This document shows positions 24,332-32,679 of a stretch of 54,235 nucleotides of DNA, one piece after another; position 1 is the first letter of the stretch, and every line of letters begins with the position of its first letter. A program made the translations under genes and the position numbers. This DNA is from Rhodopila sp. (GTDB taxonomy: Bacteria; Pseudomonadota; Alphaproteobacteria; Acetobacterales; Acetobacteraceae), in the NCBI GenBank assembly GCA_031291715.1, contig JARLIN010000332.1, forward strand, positions 1 through 54,235, written 5' to 3'. The notes below the pieces were generated by a model that was not told the DNA's origin, did no database searches, and worked only from the letters and a program-made list of their open reading frames with translations.

Positions 24332-26365
24332 ATGAGCAGAGAAGACCTAATTCGTTGTCACTTCGACCGGAGCATGCGGCTCATCGAGCTTGGGCCGAGC
24401 TACAATCCGGTCGTGCCGAAGGCAGATGGCTGGCAGACCATCACCATTGATCATGCCAGCCAAGCCGAACTGCTGGCGAAATACGGCACAATGGGCGTAG
24501 CGACAATCGACCGTATCGAGCCAGTCGATTACGTGTGGCAGGACGGTCCCCTCACCGCGCTCATTCCACCGAACCTCCACGGCACCTTCGATGGTTTGAT
24601 CGCATCCCACGTCGGTGAACATTTTCCCGATCTTATCGGCTTTTTGAAAAGCGCCTCCTCGCTTCTCAAGCCAGGCGGCGTCATGGCGCTGGCTCTGCCG
24701 GACAAGCGAGTGTGCTTCGATTTCTTCCAGCCGCTAACCACAACGGCCGATCTGGTGGATGCTCATCTCCAGCGCCGAACCCGCCACCAACGGCGGATTT
24801 TCTTCAATCAAACCGCGTATCTCACAACCCGTGGCGGCGAAGTTGGCTGGGCCCATGTGGGCAATACCGCGCCGTTCCAGCTCGTCCATTCGATTTTCGA
24901 GGCGCAGCAGGCCTACGATGCCGCCAGTGAAGACCCTGCCCTAGAGTATCGAGATACGCACGCATGGGCGTTCACGCCAAAGAGCTTCGAGTTGCTGATG
25001 CTCGAACTCAACCTACTTGGTTATACAGATTGGGCGATCCGCTCCATCGAGTCGGCAGAAGGCGTCGAATTCTTCGTTTGGTTGGAGCGAAAGCAGGTGA
25101 CGATGCCGGCGGCCGAGATAAATCCGGCGCGTCTGTCGCTCCTTGCGTCCATCGTGTACGAAACCAGGGATGCTATCGCCCAACTCGACGCCGCGGAGCC
25201 GGCTCCGGCCGCGGCGAGTGACGCCGCCGAATCCTGGCCCGGGCCGATACCGAGCATCGCTGTTATTATCCCGCTCTATAATGGTGCGCGGCACATCGAG
25301 GAGGCATTGACCAGCGTGCTCGCGCAGTCTGTGCCGGCGACGGAAATCATTGTCGTCAACGATGGATCCACCGACGACGGCGCCGGCGTGGCGATCGTCG
25401 AACGGCTGGCGCGGGCCCACCCGATAACGCTGTTGCATAAACCCAATGGCGGGCAATCCTCGGCGCGCAACCTTGGCGTAAGTGAGTCGAGCAGCGATCT
25501 TATCGCTTTTCTGGACCAAGACGATATCTGGTATGAGAACCATCTGCAGGAGCTTGCTAAGCCCTTCCAACGAAGGTCGGCACCTCCGCTCGGCTGGGTC
25601 TATTCCAATCTTGATGAGATCAACGAGCGCGGTGCCTTGATGAGCCGCACCTACCTCAATAATCTTTCAGCCAAACATCCCAAGCGGCATATTTACGATT
25701 GCATCGGTTCGGACATGTTCGTCCTGCCGTCTGCGTCGCTGATCCTCCGGAAAGCCTTCGAAGCGGTTGACGGCTTCGATGAGCGCCTGTGCGGCTACGA
25801 GGACGACGACTTGTTCCTGAGAATGTTCCGTGCAGGGTATGACAATATCTTCCTCGATATCGCCTTATCGAAATGGCGCATCTATCCTGGCTCTACCTCC
25901 TACACGCCTCGCATGGCGCGCAGCCGAGCAATCTATACGCGCAAGCTGCTTGAAATGTTTCCGGATGATGCCGCTCGCGTCCGTTATTACGCCCGGGACC
26001 TGATTATACCTCGTTTCGCCGAGCATGCCATTCGGGAATACGAGACCGCGGTGAAGTCAGGCGATCGGGGGGCAATCGCCGAGGCATGGGCCGAGGTTCA
26101 TTTCCTGGCCCAGTACGACAAGAGTGTAACGGCGCAGCTTTTCAATCATACACTCGTGCACTATCGGGACGCGTTGATTGAGGGCGACAATGCCAGTATC
26201 GCCGCCGCCTGGACCGAAATGGCGCAGGTGGCCGCGTACATCCCAGGAGGACATTTCCGTATGCGCGCGATGTTGAACTTGTTGCGTAACCCGACGATAT
26301 CCAAAACCCTATTCGCGCTCCGCCGCCTCGCAAGGCCTGCGGTACGGTGGGCGATTTCGAGTTAG
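24332..26365 (+). CDS. Methyltransferase-glycosyltransferase (GT2) fusion protein
   Basis: A ~677-residue two-domain protein. Residues ~1-250 are a class I SAM-dependent methyltransferase-like domain (MRLIELGPSYNPVVPK, a DGLIASHVGEH motif-IV-like segment, LLKPGGVMALALPDKR). Residues ~305-520 are a family 2 glycosyltransferase: IAVIIPLYNGARHIEEALTS, the VNDGST nucleotide-sugar motif, SSARNLGVSES, the FLDQDDIW DXD-like motif and GYEDDDLFLRMF. The last ~120 residues are helical and unassigned. I prefer ATG 24332 (AGGA upstream) to a start at 24269. It follows the RTX-like gene by 145 bp, so decoration of that protein or of a surface glycan is possible but unproven. Confidence 0.85.
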   Translation: MSREDLIRCHFDRSMRLIELGPSYNPVVPKADGWQTITIDHASQAELLAKYGTMGVATIDRIEPVDYVWQDGPLTALIPPNLHGTFDGLIASHVGEHFPDLIGFLKSASSLLKPGGVMALALPDKRVCFDFFQPLTTTADLVDAHLQRRTRHQRRIFFNQTAYLTTRGGEVGWAHVGNTAPFQLVHSIFEAQQAYDAASEDPALEYRDTHAWAFTPKSFELLMLELNLLGYTDWAIRSIESAEGVEFFVWLERKQVTMPAAEINPARLSLLASIVYETRDAIAQLDAAEPAPAAASDAAESWPGPIPSIAVIIPLYNGARHIEEALTSVLAQSVPATEIIVVNDGSTDDGAGVAIVERLARAHPITLLHKPNGGQSSARNLGVSESSSDLIAFLDQDDIWYENHLQELAKPFQRRSAPPLGWVYSNLDEINERGALMSRTYLNNLSAKHPKRHIYDCIGSDMFVLPSASLILRKAFEAVDGFDERLCGYEDDDLFLRMFRAGYDNIFLDIALSKWRIYPGSTSYTPRMARSRAIYTRKLLEMFPDDAARVRYYARDLIIPRFAEHAIREYETAVKSGDRGAIAEAWAEVHFLAQYDKSVTAQLFNHTLVHYRDALIEGDNASIAAAWTEMAQVAAYIPGGHFRMRAMLNLLRNPTISKTLFALRRLARPAVRWAISS

Positions 26366-26372
26366 GTGGCGA

Positions 26373-27413
26373 CTAAGCGGTTAATTCCCGCCTGACGATC
26401 GAGGCCCCTTCGGCGAGTGCCTGCAACTTGCCGAAGGCCGTGTCCCGCTTCAAGTATTTCATTCCGCAATCCGGTGCCGGAACCAGCTTATCGGCGGCGA
26501 CGAACCGTAAGCCATCCCGGATGCGAGTTGCGATCGTCTCCGCCGATTCGATCGTGGGGTCGTTCAAATCCAGCACGCCTAGCATGATCGTCTTACCGGC
26601 CAGGTCCCGCAGCACACCCAGATCCAGCCGGGGCTGCGCGGCTTCGATCGAAATCTGTTGCGCGATCGTGTCCCCCAGTTCCGCCAGGAAGCCGTAGCCG
26701 CTGGGCTTGTCCGCCACCACCGCGGCGTAGCCGAAACAGACATGCACCACGGTCGGTCCCTCGATTCCCTCCAGCGCCCGGTTGATCGCCTTGATGCCGT
26801 AACGGATCGCCTTGTCCGGCGCGGTGCGCACCCACGGTTCGTCCAATTGTACAACATCGACGCCCGTTGCCTTCAGCGCTTGCAGTTCCTGGTTCACCGC
26901 GACGGCGTAATCCATCGCCAGTTCCTCCTCGTCAGTGTAGAAGTCATTTTGCACTTGGCGGGACAGGGTGAACGGGCCAGGCAACGTGATCTTCGTTGCC
27001 CGATCCGTGTTTGCCCGCAGGAAGGACGCATCCCGCGTCTCCACGGCAAAGCGCCAGCGAATGGGCGCGACAACACGCGGCACTTTTGTCACCCGACCGG
27101 CATGGGATCGCAGTTCACCCGGCGCGTCGGCGTCAACACCCTCCAGCGCCAGCGCAAAACGATTGGAGTAGCTCTCCCGCCGGATTTCGCCGTCAGTGAC
27201 GATGTCGATTCCGGCGCGCTCCATGTCGCGAATGGCCAGGATCGTGCCGTCGTCCTGAGCATGTTCCAGCAAGTCGGCCGGCACGCGCCACATGTCGTGC
27301 GCATGGGCGCGCGGCACCCCGTGCTGGCGCAGCGTCGCGCGATCCACCAGCCAGTCGGGCTGTGGATAGCTGCCCACGACGGTGGTCGGCAGCAAATGGG
27401 TGGGATAGGGCAT
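26373..27413 (-). CDS. Cobalamin-independent methionine synthase-like protein (MetE C-terminal domain)
   Basis: A 346-residue single-domain protein of the MetE C-terminal/UROD-like barrel family, which transfers methyl groups to thiols through a zinc-bound substrate. It starts with the family pattern TTVVGSYPQPDWL. Zinc ligands are visible as His and Cys in VVHVCFGY and a Cys in PAPDCGMKYL. It lacks the N-terminal half of true MetE, so methyl donor and acceptor are uncertain; related proteins act with other methyl donors or in sulfur-compound degradation. The ATG at 27413 is used because homology begins there. It is divergent from the CitE-like gene (85 bp) and ends 7 bp from the convergent glycosyltransferase. 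Confidence 0.88.
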   Translation of the reverse strand: MPYPTHLLPTTVVGSYPQPDWLVDRATLRQHGVPRAHAHDMWRVPADLLEHAQDDGTILAIRDMERAGIDIVTDGEIRRESYSNRFALALEGVDADAPGELRSHAGRVTKVPRVVAPIRWRFAVETRDASFLRANTDRATKITLPGPFTLSRQVQNDFYTDEEELAMDYAVAVNQELQALKATGVDVVQLDEPWVRTAPDKAIRYGIKAINRALEGIEGPTVVHVCFGYAAVVADKPSGYGFLAELGDTIAQQISIEAAQPRLDLGVLRDLAGKTIMLGVLDLNDPTIESAETIATRIRDGLRFVAADKLVPAPDCGMKYLKRDTAFGKLQALAEGASIVRRELTA

Positions 27414-27498
27414 GGGACGGAACCTCCGCCGGCACGATTGCACCATCGGGCGTCTGCTCGCAAACTCCCGGCCGAAACGCTCCAAGGAGACTTGCCTC

Positions 27499-28383
27499 AT
27501 GTGGCCCATCCGTTCCGCCTTGTTCGTGCCCGCCCATCGCCGCGACTGGGTGGCGAAAGCGATCCGTGTATCCCCCGGTGCCGTGGTGCTGGATATCGAA
27601 GACTCGGTCCCGCCACAAAACAAGCCGCAGGCGATGGCGAACCTGAAGAGCGAGATCCACGAACTGCGGGATGCTGGCGTTGCAGCCTTCGTCCGCATCC
27701 AGCCGCTGTATGACGGTACGGAAGCCGAGATCGCCGCCGCCGTCACGGACGGCCTGACCGCCATCGTGCCGCCGAAGGTGGCGACTCCTGAGGAAATCCG
27801 GCGCTTGCACGATCTACTGAGCTACGCGGAAGGCCGCGCCGGCGTGGCACATGGCAGTGTGGGCATGCTACCGCTGCCGGAGACGGCGCAAGGGATGTAC
27901 GACGCCTATAATCTGGTGAAGGCGAGCCCGCGGGTGCGTGGTATTCATGGCGCCGTCAGTGGTCCGGTTTCCGGGGATTTCGCGCGGGCATTTGGCTTCC
28001 GGGCGACATCGGGGGGCGAGGAACAATTGTATCTCGCGTCGAAAATGGTGCTCGACAGCCGAGCCGCGGGGGCAATGTGGCCGATCGCGGGGATTTTCGG
28101 GACACCGCAGGACGATCTGGCAGCAGTGGAGCGGTTGATCCACAAAGCGCGCGATATCGGCTACTCCGGCGTTGCTGTGATGCATCCGTCGCATGTCGCG
28201 GTCGCCAATGCGGTGTACCGGCCGACCGCGGAGGAAGTCGCCTACTTCAAGGGGTTGCTGGAAGCATTCGAGGCGGCCGAGAAAGCCGGGCTTGGCGCGG
28301 TCACCTATCAGGGCGCGATGGTGGATTACGCGATGCTGCCCTTGGCGAAAGAGGTTCTCGCGGAGGCGGCGCGAAACCAATAG
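27499..28383 (+). CDS. HpcH/HpaI aldolase or citrate-lyase beta (CitE-like) family protein
   Basis: A 294-residue TIM-barrel lyase of the CitE/malyl-CoA lyase group, which cleaves or forms C-C bonds of 3-hydroxy acyl-CoA or related acids with Mg2+. Family features are SALFVPAHRRDW at the start, VVLDIEDSVPP, FVRIQPL, PLPETAQG (metal-ligand Glu) and SGVAVMHPSHV near the C-terminus. The ATG at 27499 has AAGGAGA eight bases upstream. The substrate (malyl-CoA, citramalyl-CoA or a free acid) is not resolved. Confidence 0.87.
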   Translation: MWPIRSALFVPAHRRDWVAKAIRVSPGAVVLDIEDSVPPQNKPQAMANLKSEIHELRDAGVAAFVRIQPLYDGTEAEIAAAVTDGLTAIVPPKVATPEEIRRLHDLLSYAEGRAGVAHGSVGMLPLPETAQGMYDAYNLVKASPRVRGIHGAVSGPVSGDFARAFGFRATSGGEEQLYLASKMVLDSRAAGAMWPIAGIFGTPQDDLAAVERLIHKARDIGYSGVAVMHPSHVAVANAVYRPTAEEVAYFKGLLEAFEAAEKAGLGAVTYQGAMVDYAMLPLAKEVLAEAARNQ

Positions 28384-28435
28384 CGTCAGGCGAAGCACCT
28401 CCCCATATCGAGCACGACCAGTAGCTGGAGAAGAC

Positions 28436-31072
28436 ATGCCCGCCGATTCGATCAGCACCGACGCCATTCCCCACGAAACCCGCCTGGCGGACTACACGCC
28501 GCCGGCCTTTCTGGTCGATACGGTGGATTTGCGCTTCGATCTGGATGAAGCTGCCACAACGGTCGTTGCGCGGCTGGTGCTCCGGCGCAACCCGGCCGCG
28601 CCCTTGGAATCACCGCTGCATCTGGACGGCGAGGCGTTGACCCTGGTTCGTCTGACCCGCGACGGTTTGGCGTTGGTGCCGGGAGATTATCACGAGACGA
28701 AGGGCGGCCTGACCATCCCGGACATGCCGGAGGCCTGCTTGCTGGAGATCGAAACGCGGGTCTCGCCGAAGGACAATACGGAGCTAAGTGGCTTGTACGT
28801 GTCCGGCGGCAACTATTTCACCCAGTGCGAGGCACAGGGCTTTCGGCGGATCACCTTCTTCCCCGACCGGCCGGACGTGATGTCGCGCTATACGACGACC
28901 ATCATCAGCTCGTGTCCGGTGATGCTGTCGAATGGCAATCCCGGTCCGGTGACGGATCTTGGCGGTGGCCGGCGCTCCATCACCTGGACCGACCCACACC
29001 CGAAGCCTTGCTATCTGTTCGCGCTGGTGGCCGGCGATCTTGTCTCGGTCAAGGACAGTTTCGTCACACGCTCCGGCCGGCAGGTCGAACTGGGCATCTA
29101 TGTGCGTCGCGGGGACGAAGATCGATGCGGCCACGCGATGCGGTCGCTCAAGACATCCATGACGTGGGATGAGGACGTCTTCGGACTGGGATACGATCTG
29201 GACGTGTTCAACATCGCCGCGGTGTCCGACTTCAACATGGGCGCGATGGAAAACAAAGGCCTGAACGTTTTCAATACGAAATACGTTCTCGCGCGTCCAG
29301 AGACCGCGACCGATGCCGACTACCAGGGAATCGAGTCGGTCATCGCGCATGAATATTTCCACAACTGGACCGGCAACCGGGTCACCTGCCGCGACTGGTT
29401 TCAGCTTTCGCTGAAAGAGGGTCTAACGGTCTATCGCGACCAGGAATTCTCCGCCGATCAGGGCAGCCGCGCGGTGAAGCGGATCGGGGATGTGCGCGCG
29501 CTAAGGGCAGCGCAGTTCCGGGAGGATGGCGGCCCGCTGGCGCATCCCGTGCAGCCGGCCAGCTACCTCGCGATCGACAATTTCTATACGGCGACAGTCT
29601 ATAACAAAGGCGCTGAGGTCATCCGCATGATGGCCACCATCATCGGTCGCCAGGCGTTCCGTCGCGGCATGGATCTGTATTTCGCCCGACATGACAACCA
29701 CGCTGTCACCATCGACGATTTCGTCCAGGCGATGCAGGACGCGTCCGGCGTCGATCTGGAAGATTTCAAGCTGTGGTACCATCAAGCCGGCACGCCAGAG
29801 GTGTCCGTCGAGGACGCTTACGATCCGGTGACCAAACGCTATTCTTTGACCATTCGCCAGGTCACCAAGCCGACGCCCGGCCAGCCCGACAAATATCCGT
29901 TGGTGATCCCGGTCGCGATGGGGCTGCTGGATGGCAACGGCCAAGACCTTGCCACACGCCTGGATGGAGAGCCGGAGGCGGTCCCGGGGACCCGTGTCCT
30001 GCTGGCGACGCAAGCGGAAAACCGTTTCGAATTCGTCGGTGTCGCCAGCCCGCCGGTGCCGTCGCTGCTGCGGGAATTCTCGGCCCCGGTAAAGCTGTCC
30101 GGCCTGTTGCCGGATCGGCTGCGCTTCCTGGCCGCGCACGACACCGACCCGTTCGTGCGCTGGGATTCCGGTCAGCAGTTCGCCGCCACGGTGCTGTTGG
30201 ACATGGTCGCGGCCATCCAGGCGGGCGATGAACCCGCGGTGGTGCCGACGCTGATCGAGGCGATGGCATTCACACTGGACCAGGAGCCCGCTTTCGCAGC
30301 CGAGGCGCTGGCGCTACCGGGTGAGGCGACACTTGCCGACAAGATGGATGTGGTCGATGCCGATGCGATCCATGCCGCGCGGGACATGGCGCGCGCGGCG
30401 ATCGGGCAGGCGCTGCGCGATAGGTTACAGGCGACGTATGACAGTTTAACCGACGCCGGCCTCTACACGGTCGACGGACCCGCGATCGGACGGCGGGCGT
30501 TGCGAAACACCTGTCTGAGCTATCTGGTTGCGAGCGGTGATGCATCCGCCGTGCGGCTCGCGAAGGCACAATTCGACGCCGATCAGAACATGACCGACGT
30601 GCTGGCCGCGCTGGGGGTCCTTTCGGGCGTGGACTGCCCGGAGCGGCTGGAAGCCCTGGCGGCGTTCTATCAGGCCTGGCGCAACGATCCGCTCGTGCTG
30701 GACAAATGGTTTGCCATCCAGGCGTTGTCGCCGCTTCCCGATACGGTGCAGGCGGTGAAGGCGCTGAAAGCCCACCCGGACTTCGATCTGCGCAATCCGA
30801 ACCGCATCCGCGCATTGGTCAGCAGTTTCGCCGGCAACCAGGTGCGGTTCCACGATCCGTCGGGCGCCGGCTATCGGCTGTATGCCGACACGATCATCCA
30901 CCTTGATCCGACGAACGGCCAGGTGGCGGCGCGGATGGTGTCGCCTTTGGGCCAGTGGCGCCGCTTCGACGTGGGTCGCCAACACCTGATGAAGGCAGAG
31001 TTGCAGCGGATTCTGGACCTGCCGAACCTGTCGCGGAACACGTTCGAAATGGCGTCGAAGAGCATCGCATGA
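28436..31072 (+). CDS. pepN: Aminopeptidase N
   Basis: An 878-residue M1-family zinc metallopeptidase, the normal length of proteobacterial PepN, which removes N-terminal residues from cytoplasmic peptides. The exopeptidase motif GAMEN is at ~269-273, zinc ligands are His 305 and His 309 in HEYFH and Glu 328 (HEXXH-X18-E), and the C-terminal PepN domains follow. The ATG at 28436 is supported by a GGAGAAG upstream. Its stop overlaps the tenA start by four bases (ATGA). Confidence 0.97.
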   Translation: MPADSISTDAIPHETRLADYTPPAFLVDTVDLRFDLDEAATTVVARLVLRRNPAAPLESPLHLDGEALTLVRLTRDGLALVPGDYHETKGGLTIPDMPEACLLEIETRVSPKDNTELSGLYVSGGNYFTQCEAQGFRRITFFPDRPDVMSRYTTTIISSCPVMLSNGNPGPVTDLGGGRRSITWTDPHPKPCYLFALVAGDLVSVKDSFVTRSGRQVELGIYVRRGDEDRCGHAMRSLKTSMTWDEDVFGLGYDLDVFNIAAVSDFNMGAMENKGLNVFNTKYVLARPETATDADYQGIESVIAHEYFHNWTGNRVTCRDWFQLSLKEGLTVYRDQEFSADQGSRAVKRIGDVRALRAAQFREDGGPLAHPVQPASYLAIDNFYTATVYNKGAEVIRMMATIIGRQAFRRGMDLYFARHDNHAVTIDDFVQAMQDASGVDLEDFKLWYHQAGTPEVSVEDAYDPVTKRYSLTIRQVTKPTPGQPDKYPLVIPVAMGLLDGNGQDLATRLDGEPEAVPGTRVLLATQAENRFEFVGVASPPVPSLLREFSAPVKLSGLLPDRLRFLAAHDTDPFVRWDSGQQFAATVLLDMVAAIQAGDEPAVVPTLIEAMAFTLDQEPAFAAEALALPGEATLADKMDVVDADAIHAARDMARAAIGQALRDRLQATYDSLTDAGLYTVDGPAIGRRALRNTCLSYLVASGDASAVRLAKAQFDADQNMTDVLAALGVLSGVDCPERLEALAAFYQAWRNDPLVLDKWFAIQALSPLPDTVQAVKALKAHPDFDLRNPNRIRALVSSFAGNQVRFHDPSGAGYRLYADTIIHLDPTNGQVAARMVSPLGQWRRFDVGRQHLMKAELQRILDLPNLSRNTFEMASKSIA

Positions 31073-31731
31073 CCGGGTTTTGCGACCACGCATGGCAGCA
31101 CACGACAGGGCTTCGGGCTGCGATCCACGGCCTGAAGTTCAATCGCGAGCTTGCGGCGGGCACGTTGGATCAGGCTCGGTTCCAGTTCTACATCACCCAG
31201 GATGCGCTGTACCTCGATCAATATGCCCGCATCCTGGTGATGGCCGGCGCGCGGGGGCCGGATGGCGCGACGTTGCGGCTGTTCGCGGAAGCGGCGCTGG
31301 AAGCCGTGGCGGTGGAGCAGGCGCTTCACGGGCAGTATCTGAGCCAGTTTGGTGCGGATCCGTCGCAGGTGGAGACGTCGCCCGATTGCCTCAGCTACAC
31401 TAGCTTCCTGTTGGCCACGGCCTACCACGAGCCGTGGGAGGTGTTGATGGCGGCGTTGCTACCGTGCTTCTGGATCTACTGGGACGTCGGCAACGCCATT
31501 GCCCGTGAGGCCGCGGCTGGCAATAAGTACCGTGCCTGGATCGACACTTATGCCGACGAGGGTTTCGGCAATGCGGTCCGCGCGGTAATCGCTGCAACGG
31601 ACAAGGCGGCGGTGGATGCGACCGACGCCGTGCGTGCTCGTATGATGATCGCATTCATCCGTTCCACCCAGTATGAGTTCCTGTTCTGGGACGGGGCCTA
31701 CCAGCTTCGGCGCTGGCCGGTGGATGGTTGA
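31069..31731 (+). CDS. tenA: TenA-family thiaminase II / aminopyrimidine aminohydrolase
   Basis: A 220-residue all-helical TenA protein that hydrolyses aminopyrimidines, salvaging the HMP moiety of degraded thiamin. The catalytic Cys is at 133 (LLPCFWIYWDVG) as in TenA_C proteins, and a Glu near 206 lies in QYEFLFWDGAY. It is translationally coupled to pepN. No other thiamin genes are nearby. Some TenA proteins have drifted to other substrates, but the key Cys and Glu are kept here. Confidence 0.92.
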   Translation: MTGFCDHAWQHTTGLRAAIHGLKFNRELAAGTLDQARFQFYITQDALYLDQYARILVMAGARGPDGATLRLFAEAALEAVAVEQALHGQYLSQFGADPSQVETSPDCLSYTSFLLATAYHEPWEVLMAALLPCFWIYWDVGNAIAREAAAGNKYRAWIDTYADEGFGNAVRAVIAATDKAAVDATDAVRARMMIAFIRSTQYEFLFWDGAYQLRRWPVDG

Positions 31732-31828
31732 ACGACGAGAGATGGGGCCGTGACGGATCGGGTGCCGGCCCTGTTCCGTTTGCCCCTTATCCCGATGCCA
31801 ATAATGACGGCGCCAGAGGGATCGACCT

Positions 31829-32311
31829 TTACGCCTCTTTGTACCCGACCTCGGGAATGCCCTGCTCGTTACCGTAATATTTGTACGGCAGGAACTTGCC
31901 GGACATGGTGATCTTCACACGGTCGCCTTTCGGATTGGCCTCCCGATCGATCTGCATGTCGAAGTCGATCGCCGACATGATGCCATCGCCGAATTCTTCT
32001 TCGATCAGCGCTTTCCAGGCCGGGCCGTTCACCATGATCATCTCGTAGAACCGGTAGATCAACGGGTCGGTCGGCGGCATGGCGGTGCCGCGATACGGCA
32101 CCTCATTCAACATCCGCTCTTCCGTCACACTCAATCCGAACAGCGCGGCGGCCCTCTTCGCCAGCGGCTTGACCAGCTTCATCTGCCCAAGCAACGCACC
32201 GACGACCAGAACTTCAGACACGCCGCCGATTTGTTCGCAGATATACTTCCAGCTCCAATCCTTCTCGCGTTTGATGTCGAGGACCTTCTCGGTCAGTTCG
32301 GCTCGGGTCAT
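31829..32311 (-). CDS. cynS: Cyanate hydratase (cyanase)
   Basis: A 160-residue cyanase that converts cyanate and bicarbonate to ammonia and CO2. The catalytic triad is recognisable as Arg 87 and Glu 90 in YRFYE and Ser 113 in MSAIDFDM, and the C-terminal SGKFLPYKYYGNEQ dimer segment is conserved. The start at 32311 is where the helix-turn-helix-like N-terminal domain of the family begins. It is 99 bp downstream of the CDGSH gene on the same strand. No cynT carbonic anhydrase or cynR regulator is adjacent. Confidence 0.95.
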   Translation of the reverse strand: MTRAELTEKVLDIKREKDWSWKYICEQIGGVSEVLVVGALLGQMKLVKPLAKRAAALFGLSVTEERMLNEVPYRGTAMPPTDPLIYRFYEMIMVNGPAWKALIEEEFGDGIMSAIDFDMQIDREANPKGDRVKITMSGKFLPYKYYGNEQGIPEVGYKEA

Positions 32312-32410
32312 GCATCCTCTCCGTTGATGGGCGTCAGGAGCAGATGGCGATCCTCCCAGAAAAAAGAAGATCGTCCCTGCCTCGCCCATCAAGGTATCGG
32401 AGGCGCGGCC

Positions 32411-32659
32411 CTACAGCAGGTTCTTGTGCGACCCGTCGCAACGCGGCGCCTTGCCGCTGCCCTTGCATCCGCAGAACGACACGATGCCCGACTCCTCGGC
32501 GTCGAATTTCATCGGAGAGAACGCCGAACCCTTGTGCGACCCGTCGCAGAACGGCTGCTTGCCACTCTTGCCGCATGCGCACCACCAATAGGACTTCCCG
32601 GCTTCGACTTCGATCTTGTAGGAACCCTTCTGGGCAACAACCGGCAGTGACTCGGACAT
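32411..32659 (-). CDS. CDGSH-type iron-sulfur protein with two motifs
   Basis: An 82-residue soluble protein with two complete CDGSH sites. Site one has Cys 27, Cys 29, Cys 38 and His 42; site two has Cys 63, Cys 65, Cys 74 and His 78, each able to bind a 2Fe-2S cluster through three Cys and one His as in mitoNEET relatives. It has no membrane anchor. It lies 20 bp after hyuB and probably shares its transcript. Function in bacteria is unclear; redox or cluster-transfer roles are likely. Confidence 0.92.
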   Translation of the reverse strand: MSESLPVVAQKGSYKIEVEAGKSYWWCACGKSGKQPFCDGSHKGSAFSPMKFDAEESGIVSFCGCKGSGKAPRCDGSHKNLL

Positions 32660-32679
32660 GACATTTCCTTCGTGTTGTT

